This document shows, piece after piece, positions 15,033 through 23,415 of a stretch of 64,000 nt of DNA. The stretch is from UBA3006 sp036746695 (lineage in GTDB: Bacteria; Actinomycetota; Acidimicrobiia; Acidimicrobiales; Ilumatobacteraceae): contig DAIODP010000001.1 in NCBI GenBank assembly GCA_036746695.1, positions 868,001-932,000 on the forward strand. The letters run 5' to 3'. The notes under the pieces were generated by a model. That model worked only from the letters and a program-made list of their open reading frames with translations, searched no databases and was not told where the DNA came from. The position numbers were made by a program, and so were the translations under genes. The first letter of the stretch is position 1, and every line of letters begins with the position of its first letter.

Positions 15033-16226
15033 ATGTTTGGTCGTTCATTAGATGATTCGTTCGCGCCAGAAATTAAGCGCAATGTTTCTGCCGTAGTCAT
15101 TGCCAGGCTCGTGGCTAATGCCTGTTACCGATTTGCTCCACCATTTCTTGCCATCATCGCAAAGAGTTTTGACGTCTCGCTTTCACAAATTGGTGTTGCA
15201 ATATTTGTCTCTGAACTGACGGGTTTTGCATCGCCTTATCTTGGCCGCGTTGTCGACCGGTTAAGCCACCGCAACGCAATGGTGCTGGGTTTGCTAGGCA
15301 CCGGCATCGGCTGCACCATCGCCGCGGCGGCACCAAACGTGGTGGTGTTCGCAATCGGCGTCACCTTCCTAGGTTTGACAAAACAAGCTTTCGATTTGGG
15401 TCTTGGTGCATGGATTGCCGACTTCGTTCCGTACAACCAGCGCGGAAAAGTTGTTGGCATTACAGAAATGGGTTGGGCGCTCGGGTTGCTCGTTGGCGTT
15501 TCACTCATGGGCATTGTCACTTCGCTTACCAACTGGCGCATTGGTTACGCATTCGGTATCGCGGCAGTCATTGCATGCATTGTCGTATTGGTTTCGCGCA
15601 TCAATAACGAACCGCGCAAAAATCACATCCCGAACGCGGGCGAACACACCCGCATCCAAGGCCGCAATTGGCTGGTGCTTGTCACCATGTTCTGCATTAT
15701 GTGCAGCGTGCAAAATCTGTTCGTCACATTTGGTGCCTGGCTAGAAGACGACTTTGGCTTCGGTGCCGCGCGCCTCGCAGTTGTTGGTTTTTCATTTGGC
15801 GTTGTCGAACTCGTTGCATCAACAACAAGCGCGCAATACACCGACAAAGTTGGCAAAGAGCGAAGCATTCTTGGCGGAGCATTACTTATCGTGCCTGCCG
15901 GTATCGCAATGGCAATCGGATCATCAAACCTTGTCGTTGGTGTTGTCGCTGCTGCCGTGTTTTTTCTGGGGTTCGAATTTGCCGTGGTCAGCCTGTTGCC
16001 CATTGCTTCGCAACTCGTTCCCAACAGCCCCGGCACTGGGTTGGGTTGGGTGCTTGGCGCCGGCACACTCGGCCGCGCATTGATGGCCGTTATTGCTACC
16101 CGCGGTTACGAACAGTACGGCATGCCCGCCCCTGCTCTTATTGGCGCTGGCTTTGGCCTGCTTGGCGCCGTTGCTATCTATATATATAGATCGCTCGGCG
16201 GCGTACCAACTGCTCAGCCGCGATAG
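15033..16226 (+). CDS. MFS transporter (drug/sugar efflux type)
   Basis: 397 residues with about 12 membrane segments. The motif GRVVDRLSHRNAMVLG between helices 2 and 3 is the MFS signature loop, and the half-repeat DKVGKERSILGG appears after helix 8. Substrate unknown; the overall look is of DHA-type exporters. ATG 15033 is 10 bases past the phosphatase stop. Its last 13 bases overlap the end of nadE, read oppositely. Confidence 0.87.
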   Translation: MFGRSLDDSFAPEIKRNVSAVVIARLVANACYRFAPPFLAIIAKSFDVSLSQIGVAIFVSELTGFASPYLGRVVDRLSHRNAMVLGLLGTGIGCTIAAAAPNVVVFAIGVTFLGLTKQAFDLGLGAWIADFVPYNQRGKVVGITEMGWALGLLVGVSLMGIVTSLTNWRIGYAFGIAAVIACIVVLVSRINNEPRKNHIPNAGEHTRIQGRNWLVLVTMFCIMCSVQNLFVTFGAWLEDDFGFGAARLAVVGFSFGVVELVASTTSAQYTDKVGKERSILGGALLIVPAGIAMAIGSSNLVVGVVAAAVFFLGFEFAVVSLLPIASQLVPNSPGTGLGWVLGAGTLGRALMAVIATRGYEQYGMPAPALIGAGFGLLGAVAIYIYRSLGGVPTAQPR

Positions 16227-17911
16227 CCGTTGGTGATCGGCAGGCGCCGATCCTTGCCAAATGCTTTGGCGCTTACTCGCACGCCGGGCGCGCCTTGTCG
16301 GCGCTTATATTCGTTCATGTCCACGAGGCGAGCAATGCGACGAACAAGTGCCTCATCAAAACCCAATGCAATGATTTCGGCTGCTGTTCGGTCTTGTTCC
16401 ACATACAGTTCCAAAATCGGATCCAACACTTCGTATGCGGGAAGCGACTGGTCGTCTCTTTGGTCGGGCCGCAGTTCGGCAGACGGTGGTTTGGTGATTA
16501 CCACTTCCGAAATAATTTCGCGTCCGCTTCGCTTGTTGATGTGGCGGCACAGGTCGTACACGGTGGTCTTGAGTAAGTCTTTGATCACAGCAAAGCCGCC
16601 AACCGAATCGCCGTACAACGTGAAGTAGCCAACTGCCAACTCGCTCTTGTTGCCGGTTGTTAACACCATCCATCCAAACTTGTTGGAAAGCGCCATGAGC
16701 GTTGTTCCACGCACGCGGCTCTGCAAGTTCTCTTCCGTTAAGTCGGACGGCTTGCCTGCAAAACTTTGCTGCGTCATCGACAAGTACGCCTCAAACGCTG
16801 GCTCGATCGAAATGGTTTGTAGATCAATGCCCAATGCAGACGCAAGTGCCGCGGCGTCCGTTCGCGAACCTTCGCTGGAATAACGAGAGGGCATGGATAC
16901 ACCGTGCACGTGCTGCGCGCCAAGCGCCTCAACGGCAATTGCAGCCACCAGAGCCGAGTCGATGCCACCCGAGAGACCGATGACCACATCGGTAAATCCG
17001 TTTTTGCGAACATAGTCGCGCGTTCCAAGCACCAACGCTCCGAACACTTGCTCGAGGTCGTTGTCTTCTTTGGCGATGCCTGCCCGCAATTGGCTCGGAT
17101 TGTTTCTTGGCGCACTAGTGATTTCAACCACTCGAGTTCCTCGCCGCAACTTTGGCGACGCGACATCTATGTCCACGATCAGTAAGTCCTCAACAAATTG
17201 TGGCGACCGAGCAACGAGTGTGCCCGTGCGGTCAAAGACCATTGAGCCACCGTCAAAAACCAATTCGTCCTGCCCGCACACTTGGTTGACGTAAGCAATG
17301 GCGCAATCGTTGTCCTTTGCGCGCTCGCCAATCATGGCTGCACGCTCGCCAATCTTGCCCCGGTGATAGGGCGAGCCATTGATGTTGATATTGATTGCCG
17401 CGCCAGCCTGCGCTTGTTGTCGCACTGGCCCGCTGGCATCCCAAATGTCCTCGCAAATAGTCACACCGACGTGTACTCCACCAATTTGGTACAACGAAAA
17501 CGAATCGCCGGGCGTGAAATACCGTTGCTCATCGAACACGCTGTAATTGGGCAGCAACTGTTTGCGATACACATCGTGCACCACGCCACCGTTGACAACG
17601 GCGGCGGCGTTGTATAGCTCCAGGTCGGTGGAGCCGTCGACAAAACCCACAACCGCAACGCAGGTGCGGGTGGCGCGCGCAAACCTGGCCATTGCGTCCT
17701 GGTTTGCAGCAACGAACCCCGCCTTCAGCACCAAGTCCTCGGGCGGGTACCCGGTAATCGACAGCTCGGGAAACATCACAATGTCGCAACCCGCAGCCTC
17801 GCTTGCGGCATACAACTGCGAAATCTTGGCGAGGTTGGCCTCGATGTCGCCCACCGAGGGGTTTACCTGGGCCAGGGCAATGCGCAGTTTCGTTGCGTCT
17901 GTTCGGGCCAC
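16214..17911 (-). CDS. nadE: glutamine-dependent NAD+ synthetase
   Basis: Amidates nicotinic acid adenine dinucleotide to NAD+ using glutamine. 565 residues, the two-domain form. N-terminal nitrilase-type glutaminase has the triad in FPELSITGYPPEDL (Glu), YRKQLLPNYSVFDE (Lys) and GVTICEDIWD (Cys); the C-terminal synthetase has the ATP loop GLSGGIDSALVAAI, TGNKSELAVGYFTLYGDSVG and KPPSAELRPDQRDDQSLP. Leaderless start: TAGCCT, 7 bases, GTG 17911. Confidence 0.96.
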   Translation of the reverse strand: MARTDATKLRIALAQVNPSVGDIEANLAKISQLYAASEAAGCDIVMFPELSITGYPPEDLVLKAGFVAANQDAMARFARATRTCVAVVGFVDGSTDLELYNAAAVVNGGVVHDVYRKQLLPNYSVFDEQRYFTPGDSFSLYQIGGVHVGVTICEDIWDASGPVRQQAQAGAAINININGSPYHRGKIGERAAMIGERAKDNDCAIAYVNQVCGQDELVFDGGSMVFDRTGTLVARSPQFVEDLLIVDIDVASPKLRRGTRVVEITSAPRNNPSQLRAGIAKEDNDLEQVFGALVLGTRDYVRKNGFTDVVIGLSGGIDSALVAAIAVEALGAQHVHGVSMPSRYSSEGSRTDAAALASALGIDLQTISIEPAFEAYLSMTQQSFAGKPSDLTEENLQSRVRGTTLMALSNKFGWMVLTTGNKSELAVGYFTLYGDSVGGFAVIKDLLKTTVYDLCRHINKRSGREIISEVVITKPPSAELRPDQRDDQSLPAYEVLDPILELYVEQDRTAAEIIALGFDEALVRRIARLVDMNEYKRRQGAPGVRVSAKAFGKDRRLPITNGYRG

Positions 17912-17918
17912 GTAAATC

Positions 17919-17924
17919 AGGCTA
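17919..17924 (-). promoter_or_regulatory. -10 element, leaderless nadE promoter
   Basis: Minus-strand TAGCCT, 7 bases before GTG 17911. Confidence 0.5.
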
Positions 17925-17955
17925 CCGACCCTGCTTGGGGCGCGGTACGGCCGCG

Positions 17956-17980
17956 TAACTTCACACTCCGTTCACACTTG
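17956..17980 (+). promoter_or_regulatory. glnII promoter region with 11-bp direct repeats (PHO-box-like)
   Basis: CTTCACACTCC (17959-17969) is followed directly by GTTCACACTTG (17970-17980): two 11-base units sharing TTCACAC. Streptomyces PhoP boxes are 11-base direct repeats around GTTCACC, and PhoP is known there to compete with GlnR at gln promoters. The repeats overlap a possible -10 TAACTT (17956-17961) and the expected transcript start, so binding would repress. A gTnAC-type half site (GTAAC) abuts them, so GlnR is an alternative reader. Confidence 0.4.
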
Positions 17981-18074
17981 GGCAATGGGGTCGAAACGGC
18001 TGCTTGCGAGACTCTCCTCCAACACCTGAGGGTGGCTCGTCAAGGCCGCTCTCCTTACCGGAAGGAAATATGAC

Positions 18075-19169
18075 ATGGCCTATCAGGCTGAATACATCTG
18101 GATCGACGGCCACAAGCCAACGCCAATGCTGAGATCCAAAACCAAAATCCTCAAAGACTCCGTCAAGACGCCACCAATTTGGGGCTTCGACGGTTCGTCC
18201 ACCGAGCAAGCAACGGGTGATGCATCCGACTGTGTGTTGCAACCAGTATTCACTTGCCCAGACCCACTTCGTGGTGGCAAAAACATTTTGGTGCTGTGTG
18301 AAGTACTGCTCGCATCAACGGGAAAGCCACACCCAACCAACACTCGCGCAGCGTGCGCAGATGCATCCAAGAAATTTTCCGCGCATCAAATGATTTACGG
18401 AATCGAACAGGAATACACCTTCATGCGTTTGAACGGTCGTCCATTTGGTTTCCCAGAAACCGATGGCGAGCCAGGACCACAAGGCCCGTATTACTGCGGC
18501 GTCGGTGCAGGCCGCGTCATGGGTCGAGACATCATCGAAGAGCACACGTGGGCATGCATGGAAGCGGGCTTGTTGATTGAAGGCACGAACGCAGAAGTCA
18601 TGCCAGGCCAGTGGGAGTTCCAAATCGGTGCTGCCGATGCGCTCACAGTTGGTGACCACATGTACGTTGCTCGTTGGTTGCTCGACCGCATTGCGGAAGA
18701 TCACGACGTAGTTGTTTCATACGACGCAAAGCCACAGAAGGGCGACTGGAACGGCGCAGGCGCGCACACCAACTTCTCGACGAAGGCAATGCGCGAAAGC
18801 TACGTTGCAATTGAAGCAGCATGTGATGCACTTGGCAGCAAGGTGATGGAGCATGTCAACAACTACGGTCACGACATCGAGAGCCGTCTCACCGGCAAGC
18901 ACGAGACCGCACCATGGAACAAATTCAGTTACGGCGTATCCAACCGCGGTGCATCAGTGCGAATTCCGTGGCAGGTTGCACAGAACAAGAAGGGCTACGC
19001 GGAAGATCGCCGACCAAACGCCAACGTCGATCCGTACGTCGTTACCCGCCTGATCATGGAAACCGTCTGCGGCGCCGCAAAGGCCCCAAGCAAGTCGGCA
19101 CCTAAGAAATCAGCGAAGAAGAAGCCAACGGCGAAGAAGAAGCCAGCAGGCAAGAAAAAGAAGAAGTAA
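18075..19169 (+). CDS. glnII: type II (eukaryotic-type) glutamine synthetase with a histone-like tail
   Basis: ATP-dependent synthesis of glutamine from glutamate and ammonia. Residues 1-333 are a standard GSII: EYIWIDGHKPTPMLRSKT, IWGFDGSSTEQATGDASDC, YGIEQEYTF, GTNAEVMPGQWEFQIG, GAGAHTNFSTKAMR and SNRGASVRIP. Residues ~334-364 are a Lys/Ala/Pro tail (APKKSAKKKPTAKKK and similar) not expected on this enzyme. ATG 18075 has GGAAGG ~9 bases upstream. A strong hairpin terminator follows, separating it from glnA. Confidence 0.93.
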   Translation: MAYQAEYIWIDGHKPTPMLRSKTKILKDSVKTPPIWGFDGSSTEQATGDASDCVLQPVFTCPDPLRGGKNILVLCEVLLASTGKPHPTNTRAACADASKKFSAHQMIYGIEQEYTFMRLNGRPFGFPETDGEPGPQGPYYCGVGAGRVMGRDIIEEHTWACMEAGLLIEGTNAEVMPGQWEFQIGAADALTVGDHMYVARWLLDRIAEDHDVVVSYDAKPQKGDWNGAGAHTNFSTKAMRESYVAIEAACDALGSKVMEHVNNYGHDIESRLTGKHETAPWNKFSYGVSNRGASVRIPWQVAQNKKGYAEDRRPNANVDPYVVTRLIMETVCGAAKAPSKSAPKKSAKKKPTAKKKPAGKKKKK

Positions 19170-19178
19170 TCACGCTTT

Positions 19179-19214
19179 CAATGGCACCGAGGATCCGGTT
19201 CCTCGGTGCCATTG
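19179..19214 (+). terminator. intrinsic terminator after glnII
   Basis: Perfect 15-bp inverted repeat (19179-19193 with 19200-19214) around a 6-base loop, followed by a T-rich stretch (TTTATTTCT). Confidence 0.85.
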
Positions 19215-19239
19215 TTTATTTCTGAAGGCAGACTGGGGT

Positions 19240-20586
19240 ATGGCACCGATGCAAGACCAGCAGCGCGACTACGTCCTTCGCACCGTAGAGGAACGCGGTA
19301 TTCGACTGGTGCGGCTCTGGTTTACCGATGTGCTCGGCACACTCAAGTCGTTTGCCATTTCGCCAGCCGAAATGGAAAACGCGCTGAACGACGGAATGTC
19401 GTTTGACGGCTCCTCGATCGACGGCTACAGCCGTGTGCAGGAGAGCGACGTGCTCGCCCTCCCCGACGCCAACACATTTGAAGTTCTCCCGTGGGCAGAC
19501 GCGAAAGGTGCCGAGGCCCGAGTTTTTTGTGACATTGCCAAACTTGACGGAACAGCATTCGATGGCGACCCGCGCCAAGTCCTGAAACGCAATCTCAACG
19601 TTGCCCGCGAAAAGGGTTACTCGTTCTACATCGCGCCAGACATCGAGTATTTCTATTTCGCGCCACCCGACGGCACCAACAGGCCAATTCCACTTGATGA
19701 GGGTGGCTTTTTCGATCTCACCTCCACCGACATCGCAAGTTCGCTGCGCAAAGAAACCATTCGCACACTCGAGACCATGAGCATTCCTGTGGAGTACAGC
19801 TTCCACGAAGACGCCCCAAGCCAACACGAAATTGATTTGCGCCACACCGACGCCCTCACCATGGCCGACAGCGTGATGACCTTTCGTTTCGTAGTTAAAG
19901 AGATTGCTGCACTGCAAAATGTGCACGCAACATTCATGCCCAAACCGCTCGAAAACATTCAGGGCTCGGGCATGCACTTGCACCTCTCGCTTTTCAAAGG
20001 TGAAGAAAATGCCTTCTATAGTGCGGACGACCCATACAATCTTTCGCCAACCGCAAAATGCTTTATGGCCGGCTTGCTTCGCCACGCAGCCGAAATCACT
20101 GCCGTCACCAACCAGACAGTAAATAGCTACAAGCGCTTAGTGCCTGGGTTTGAAGCGCCGGTGCATGTTTCGTGGGCACGCAACAATCGCAGCGGGCTCA
20201 TTCGTGTTCCTATCCCTAAGCGCGGGAACGAATCCGCAACCCGGCTGGAGTACCGCTCGCCAGACCCAGCGTGCAACCCATACCTCGCATTCTCCGTCAT
20301 TTTGGCAGCAGGGTTGCGCGGCATCGAGCAGGGATACGAGCTGCCCAAAGAAGCAGACTCCAACATGTTCGAGATGAGCGATAGCGAACTTGAAAAGTTG
20401 AGCATTCAGCAACTGCCACAGTCGTTGTCCGACGCATTGAACATCATGGAGAAATCCAGCCTTGTGGCAGAAGCACTCGGCGAGCACATCTTCGAATGGT
20501 TCTTGCGCAACAAGCGTCACGAATGGCGCAGCTACAAAACCCACATCAGCGAATACGAACTCGGTCGATACCTCAAGTCGCTATGA
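19240..20586 (+). CDS. glnA: type I glutamine synthetase, GlnA2-like
   Basis: 448 residues. Opening VLRTVEERGIRLVRLWFTDV and FDGSSIDGYSRVQESDV match the GlnA2 branch of actinobacteria; also GSGMHLHLSLFKG, YKRLVPGFEAPVHVSWA and NRSGLIRVP. The C-terminal region (GYELPKEADSNMFEMSD) is the GSI-alpha type and lacks the NLYDLPPEE adenylylation site of GSI-beta, so control by adenylylation is unlikely. ATG 19240 used; ATG 19249 is possible. Its stop overlaps the glnR ATG as ATGA. Confidence 0.93.
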   Translation: MAPMQDQQRDYVLRTVEERGIRLVRLWFTDVLGTLKSFAISPAEMENALNDGMSFDGSSIDGYSRVQESDVLALPDANTFEVLPWADAKGAEARVFCDIAKLDGTAFDGDPRQVLKRNLNVAREKGYSFYIAPDIEYFYFAPPDGTNRPIPLDEGGFFDLTSTDIASSLRKETIRTLETMSIPVEYSFHEDAPSQHEIDLRHTDALTMADSVMTFRFVVKEIAALQNVHATFMPKPLENIQGSGMHLHLSLFKGEENAFYSADDPYNLSPTAKCFMAGLLRHAAEITAVTNQTVNSYKRLVPGFEAPVHVSWARNNRSGLIRVPIPKRGNESATRLEYRSPDPACNPYLAFSVILAAGLRGIEQGYELPKEADSNMFEMSDSELEKLSIQQLPQSLSDALNIMEKSSLVAEALGEHIFEWFLRNKRHEWRSYKTHISEYELGRYLKSL

Positions 20587-21299
20587 CCCGTCTTGTTGCC
20601 CCCGGCGCCGAGCAGCCCGGCCAAAAGATCCTTGTTTTCCCGTCACCCGCCCCAGTTGATGTGGCTCGAACGCTCGACCTTGCTGGCTATTGCTGGAAGG
20701 CAGTGAGCGGCGGCGAAGAAGCAACGAAACACGAGCCAATGGACGGCTGGGCCGGCGCAGTGGTGGTGTGCGACGACGACCCAGAAGGCGCATGGGCACT
20801 GTGCCGATCGCTTCGTAAACGAGCCATTCCTGTTGGACACGTGTTGGTCTTGATAAACGGCGTACAACTTCCCGACCTGGATTTGCGCGACGATTTGTTT
20901 GACGATTTTTGTTTAACTCCGTTCCACCCGCGTGAACTTGAGGCTCGCATGCGGCACATGTACTGGACGGAGGCCAAAGTGGGCCGCGAATCGTTGGTGG
21001 AATACAGCGGGCTCGTACTCAATTTGGAAACGTATCAGGCCTCATTTGGCGGTCGACCTCTCGACCTCACCTACATGGAATACGAGTTGCTGAAATTTCT
21101 TGCGCAGAATCCTGGCAAAGTATTTTCGCGCGAGACACTGCTCTCACGTGTGTGGGGTTACGAATACTTCGGCGGTGCACGAACGGTGGATGTTCACATT
21201 CGTCGACTGCGAGCAAAGCTTGGTGAAGAACACGCCAACCTCATTCAGACCGTTCGAAGTGTTGGTTACCGCTTTGGGCAATCCAAGTGGTCTGCTTAA
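20583..21299 (+). CDS. glnR: GlnR-like atypical OmpR-family nitrogen regulator
   Basis: 238 residues. The C-terminal winged helix (RPLDLTYMEYELLKFLAQNP, VWGYEYFGGARTVDVHIRRL, LIQTVRSVGYRF) is close to GlnR. The N-terminal receiver is degenerate: the conserved Lys is replaced (LTPFHP instead of a KPF motif) and the switch Thr/Ser is not evident (VLVLINGV), which agrees with GlnR acting without phosphorylation. ATGA overlap with glnA means the regulator is co-translated with a likely target. It overlaps the convergent 21296 gene by 4 bases. Confidence 0.85.
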   Translation: MTRLVAPGAEQPGQKILVFPSPAPVDVARTLDLAGYCWKAVSGGEEATKHEPMDGWAGAVVVCDDDPEGAWALCRSLRKRAIPVGHVLVLINGVQLPDLDLRDDLFDDFCLTPFHPRELEARMRHMYWTEAKVGRESLVEYSGLVLNLETYQASFGGRPLDLTYMEYELLKFLAQNPGKVFSRETLLSRVWGYEYFGGARTVDVHIRRLRAKLGEEHANLIQTVRSVGYRFGQSKWSA

Positions 21300-21877
21300 A
21301 GCAGCGCAAAACCAAGGGTTGAAACACCAATCACCACAAACAGGATTGCAGCGACTCGCTGAATAACGCTCAACTGCACATGTCTTTGTAGCCACGTGCC
21401 CGTAAGTACTGCAAGTCCCGACACGCTTGAAAGGGCAAGTGCGGCGCCAACTCCAACCGCAATCGGATCGTTGAACCTTGCCGCGAAACCAGCAGTTGCA
21501 AGTTGTGTCAAGTCGGCAAACTCGGCGACCAAAATGACAGATGCTGCAGTCCACACCACGCGCGCATTGGAAAGAGATGCCGACCACTTGCCCGATTCGG
21601 CATCGCCATCATCCCCACCGCTTCTCCATGTCATTACACCGCCAACGCAAAACAAAATGCCGACAACAACCTGAATTGGTTTCTCGGGCAGCCTTGTAAG
21701 TGCAGAGCCAAACAACACTGCAATCACCACGTGAGTGGTGTAGCCAATGGTGACGCCAAGCCACACGGGCAGTTTGCGTTTGAAGTGAGACGACAACAAC
21801 AATGTGGCGAACATGGTCTTGTCGGGCAGTTCAGCAAGAAAAATTGCAAAGAATGTGACTGCAGCGTGCTGCAACAT
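21296..21877 (-). CDS. TMEM165/GDT1-family (UPF0016) cation transporter
   Basis: 193 residues, about six membrane segments in two repeats. Each repeat should carry E-x-G-D-K-[TS]; here they read AELPDKTMFA and AEFADLTQLA, so the Gly is Pro or Ala and the second Lys is Leu. Members move Mn2+ or Ca2+ against H+; the altered second motif may change selectivity. Start taken as ATG 21877, 7 bases after the deaminase stop; the frame runs on to 21946 inside that gene. Confidence 0.8.
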   Translation of the reverse strand: MLQHAAVTFFAIFLAELPDKTMFATLLLSSHFKRKLPVWLGVTIGYTTHVVIAVLFGSALTRLPEKPIQVVVGILFCVGGVMTWRSGGDDGDAESGKWSASLSNARVVWTAASVILVAEFADLTQLATAGFAARFNDPIAVGVGAALALSSVSGLAVLTGTWLQRHVQLSVIQRVAAILFVVIGVSTLGFALL

Positions 21878-21884
21878 GTTCGAA

Positions 21885-23258
21885 CTAGCCAACCAAGCGT
21901 TGCATGCGCTGAGCAAGCACTCGGTGTTGCGCCAACATCGCGTCAACTTTTGTGCTCACGAGCAGGCCATTGTCAACGATCGATCGCCCTTGCACAATTG
22001 TGTGCTTCGCGCCCGTTGGGCCGCACCGAAGCCAGGCCTCGATTGGGTCGGCAATTGCGCCCGCAAACGAAGGGCCAGTCAGCGACCACACGGCCAAGTC
22101 GCCAACAGCACCAACACTGATTTCACCAATTTCGCCGATTCGGCCAAGACAACCGGCGCCGCCTCGGGTAGCAATCTCGAGCGACATTCGCGCAGTTCCC
22201 GCAGCAGCGCCATCACGAAGTTTTGCCAACAACATTGCCTGCCTTGCCTCTAGCCACATCGAAGCCGAATCGGCAGATGACGAGCCATCGACGCCCAAGC
22301 CCACGTGCACGCCGGCAGCGCGCAGGCCGACTACTGGCGAAATGCCCGAGGCCAAAATCATGTTGCTGCTTGGGCAGTGAGCAACACCAATGTGCGCTTT
22401 GCCCAACCGTTGTACTTCGTCTTCGTTTGGCATGACGCAATGCGCAACCCACGCCCGATCGGTGCACCAGCCAACCTCTTCCAAATAGTCGGTTGGGCGG
22501 CAGCCAAATGTTGCAAGTGAGTAGTCGTCGTCTTCCGAGTTTTCTGCAAAGTGTGTATGCAAGCGCACATCGAGTTTTTCCGCCAATTGCGCCGACTCGA
22601 TCATCAACTGTTTGGTCACGCTAAACGGCGAGCACGGAGCCAAGGCAATTTGCACCATTGCACCGTGCTTGGCGTCGTGATGCTTTTCTACAGCGAGTTG
22701 TGATTCGGCCAAAATTACATCGTGGTCTTGCACCACGTTGTCGGGGGGCAAGCCGCCATCTTTTTCTGATAGCGACATCGAGCCGCGAGTTGGATGGAAA
22801 CGCATTCCTAAATCAACCGCCGCGGCAATTTCCGCAGAGAGCAAATCCCCTCCGCCTTTCGGGTGTACATACAAATGGTCTGTGCTTGTCGTGCATCCCG
22901 ACAGAGCCAATTCGGCAAGACCAACCCACGCAGAAACGTGCGCTGACTCTTCATCCAGTGTGCTCCACAGCGGATACAGCGTTTTCAACCAGCCAAACAA
23001 TGCCGCATTGGTCATGGGTGGAAACGCACGCGTGAGGTTTTGATACATGTGGTGATGCGTGTTCACCAACCCTGGGGTGACAAGACAATCAGTTGCGTCG
23101 ATAACGCGCGCGGCTGTTGGCTCCGTGCCCGAAGCACCAACGCCAGAGATGAGTCCGTTAGTGATTGCTACCCAACCGCCAGCAATCTCGCGACGTTGGT
23201 CATCAACTGTTGCAACGAGCCGCGCGTTGCGAACAACGAGATCGGCTGTTGTGCTCAG
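21885..23258 (-). CDS. amidohydrolase, 8-oxoguanine/guanine deaminase-like (TrzA/AtzA family)
   Basis: Metal-dependent deaminase of purine-like rings. GLVNTHHHMYQNLTRAFP (metal His pair), RLHTHFAEN (His), AHCVMPNEDE (His) and GLGVDGSSSADS (Asp) are all present. A first common start would be near 23069, but that would cut off the N-terminal beta-sandwich; the same frame continues upstream through TADLVVRNARLVATVDDQRR and VIDATDCLVTPG, which is typical of the family, with no ATG, GTG or TTG. The best start is CTG 23258, overlapping the TGA of the small gene upstream (CTGA). That gives 457 residues, the usual length. Confidence 0.82.
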   Translation of the reverse strand: MSTTADLVVRNARLVATVDDQRREIAGGWVAITNGLISGVGASGTEPTAARVIDATDCLVTPGLVNTHHHMYQNLTRAFPPMTNAALFGWLKTLYPLWSTLDEESAHVSAWVGLAELALSGCTTSTDHLYVHPKGGGDLLSAEIAAAVDLGMRFHPTRGSMSLSEKDGGLPPDNVVQDHDVILAESQLAVEKHHDAKHGAMVQIALAPCSPFSVTKQLMIESAQLAEKLDVRLHTHFAENSEDDDYSLATFGCRPTDYLEEVGWCTDRAWVAHCVMPNEDEVQRLGKAHIGVAHCPSSNMILASGISPVVGLRAAGVHVGLGVDGSSSADSASMWLEARQAMLLAKLRDGAAAGTARMSLEIATRGGAGCLGRIGEIGEISVGAVGDLAVWSLTGPSFAGAIADPIEAWLRCGPTGAKHTIVQGRSIVDNGLLVSTKVDAMLAQHRVLAQRMQRLVG

Positions 23259-23410
23259 TTGTTTAGCTCGACGAGTTCGCTGCCCGCGTGGCGAATTTCG
23301 GCATCGCGATGCAAAAAGAAACCGATCAACGCGGCAATTCCCGCCGTGGACAAACCAACGATGATGGGGAATGAAATAAGGATGAGAACGAGAATGATGG
23401 CGCCAGGCAT
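23255..23410 (-). CDS. 51-residue membrane protein
   Basis: ATG 23410 to TGA 23255-23257. Starts MPGAIILVLILISFPIIVGL, a hydrophobic hairpin of one or two helices (to about residue 33), then a charged tail HRDAEIRHAGSELVELNN. It lies 5 bases after the RidA stop and overlaps the deaminase start, so it is translated within one operon. Codon use and tight packing support a real gene; function unknown. Confidence 0.7.
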   Translation of the reverse strand: MPGAIILVLILISFPIIVGLSTAGIAALIGFFLHRDAEIRHAGSELVELNN

Positions 23411-23415
23411 GATGA

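Noticed and set aside
16178..16194. TA-repeat ATCTATATATATAGAT, and similar runs near 53195, 58396 and 63393
   Set aside because: Short TA runs at gene ends or inside coding frames; no consistent position relative to genes, so no role claimed.
19216..20085. 289-codon open frame on the minus strand
   Set aside because: It is fully antisense to the type I glutamine synthetase, whose motifs are unmistakable; the product has no recognisable fold.
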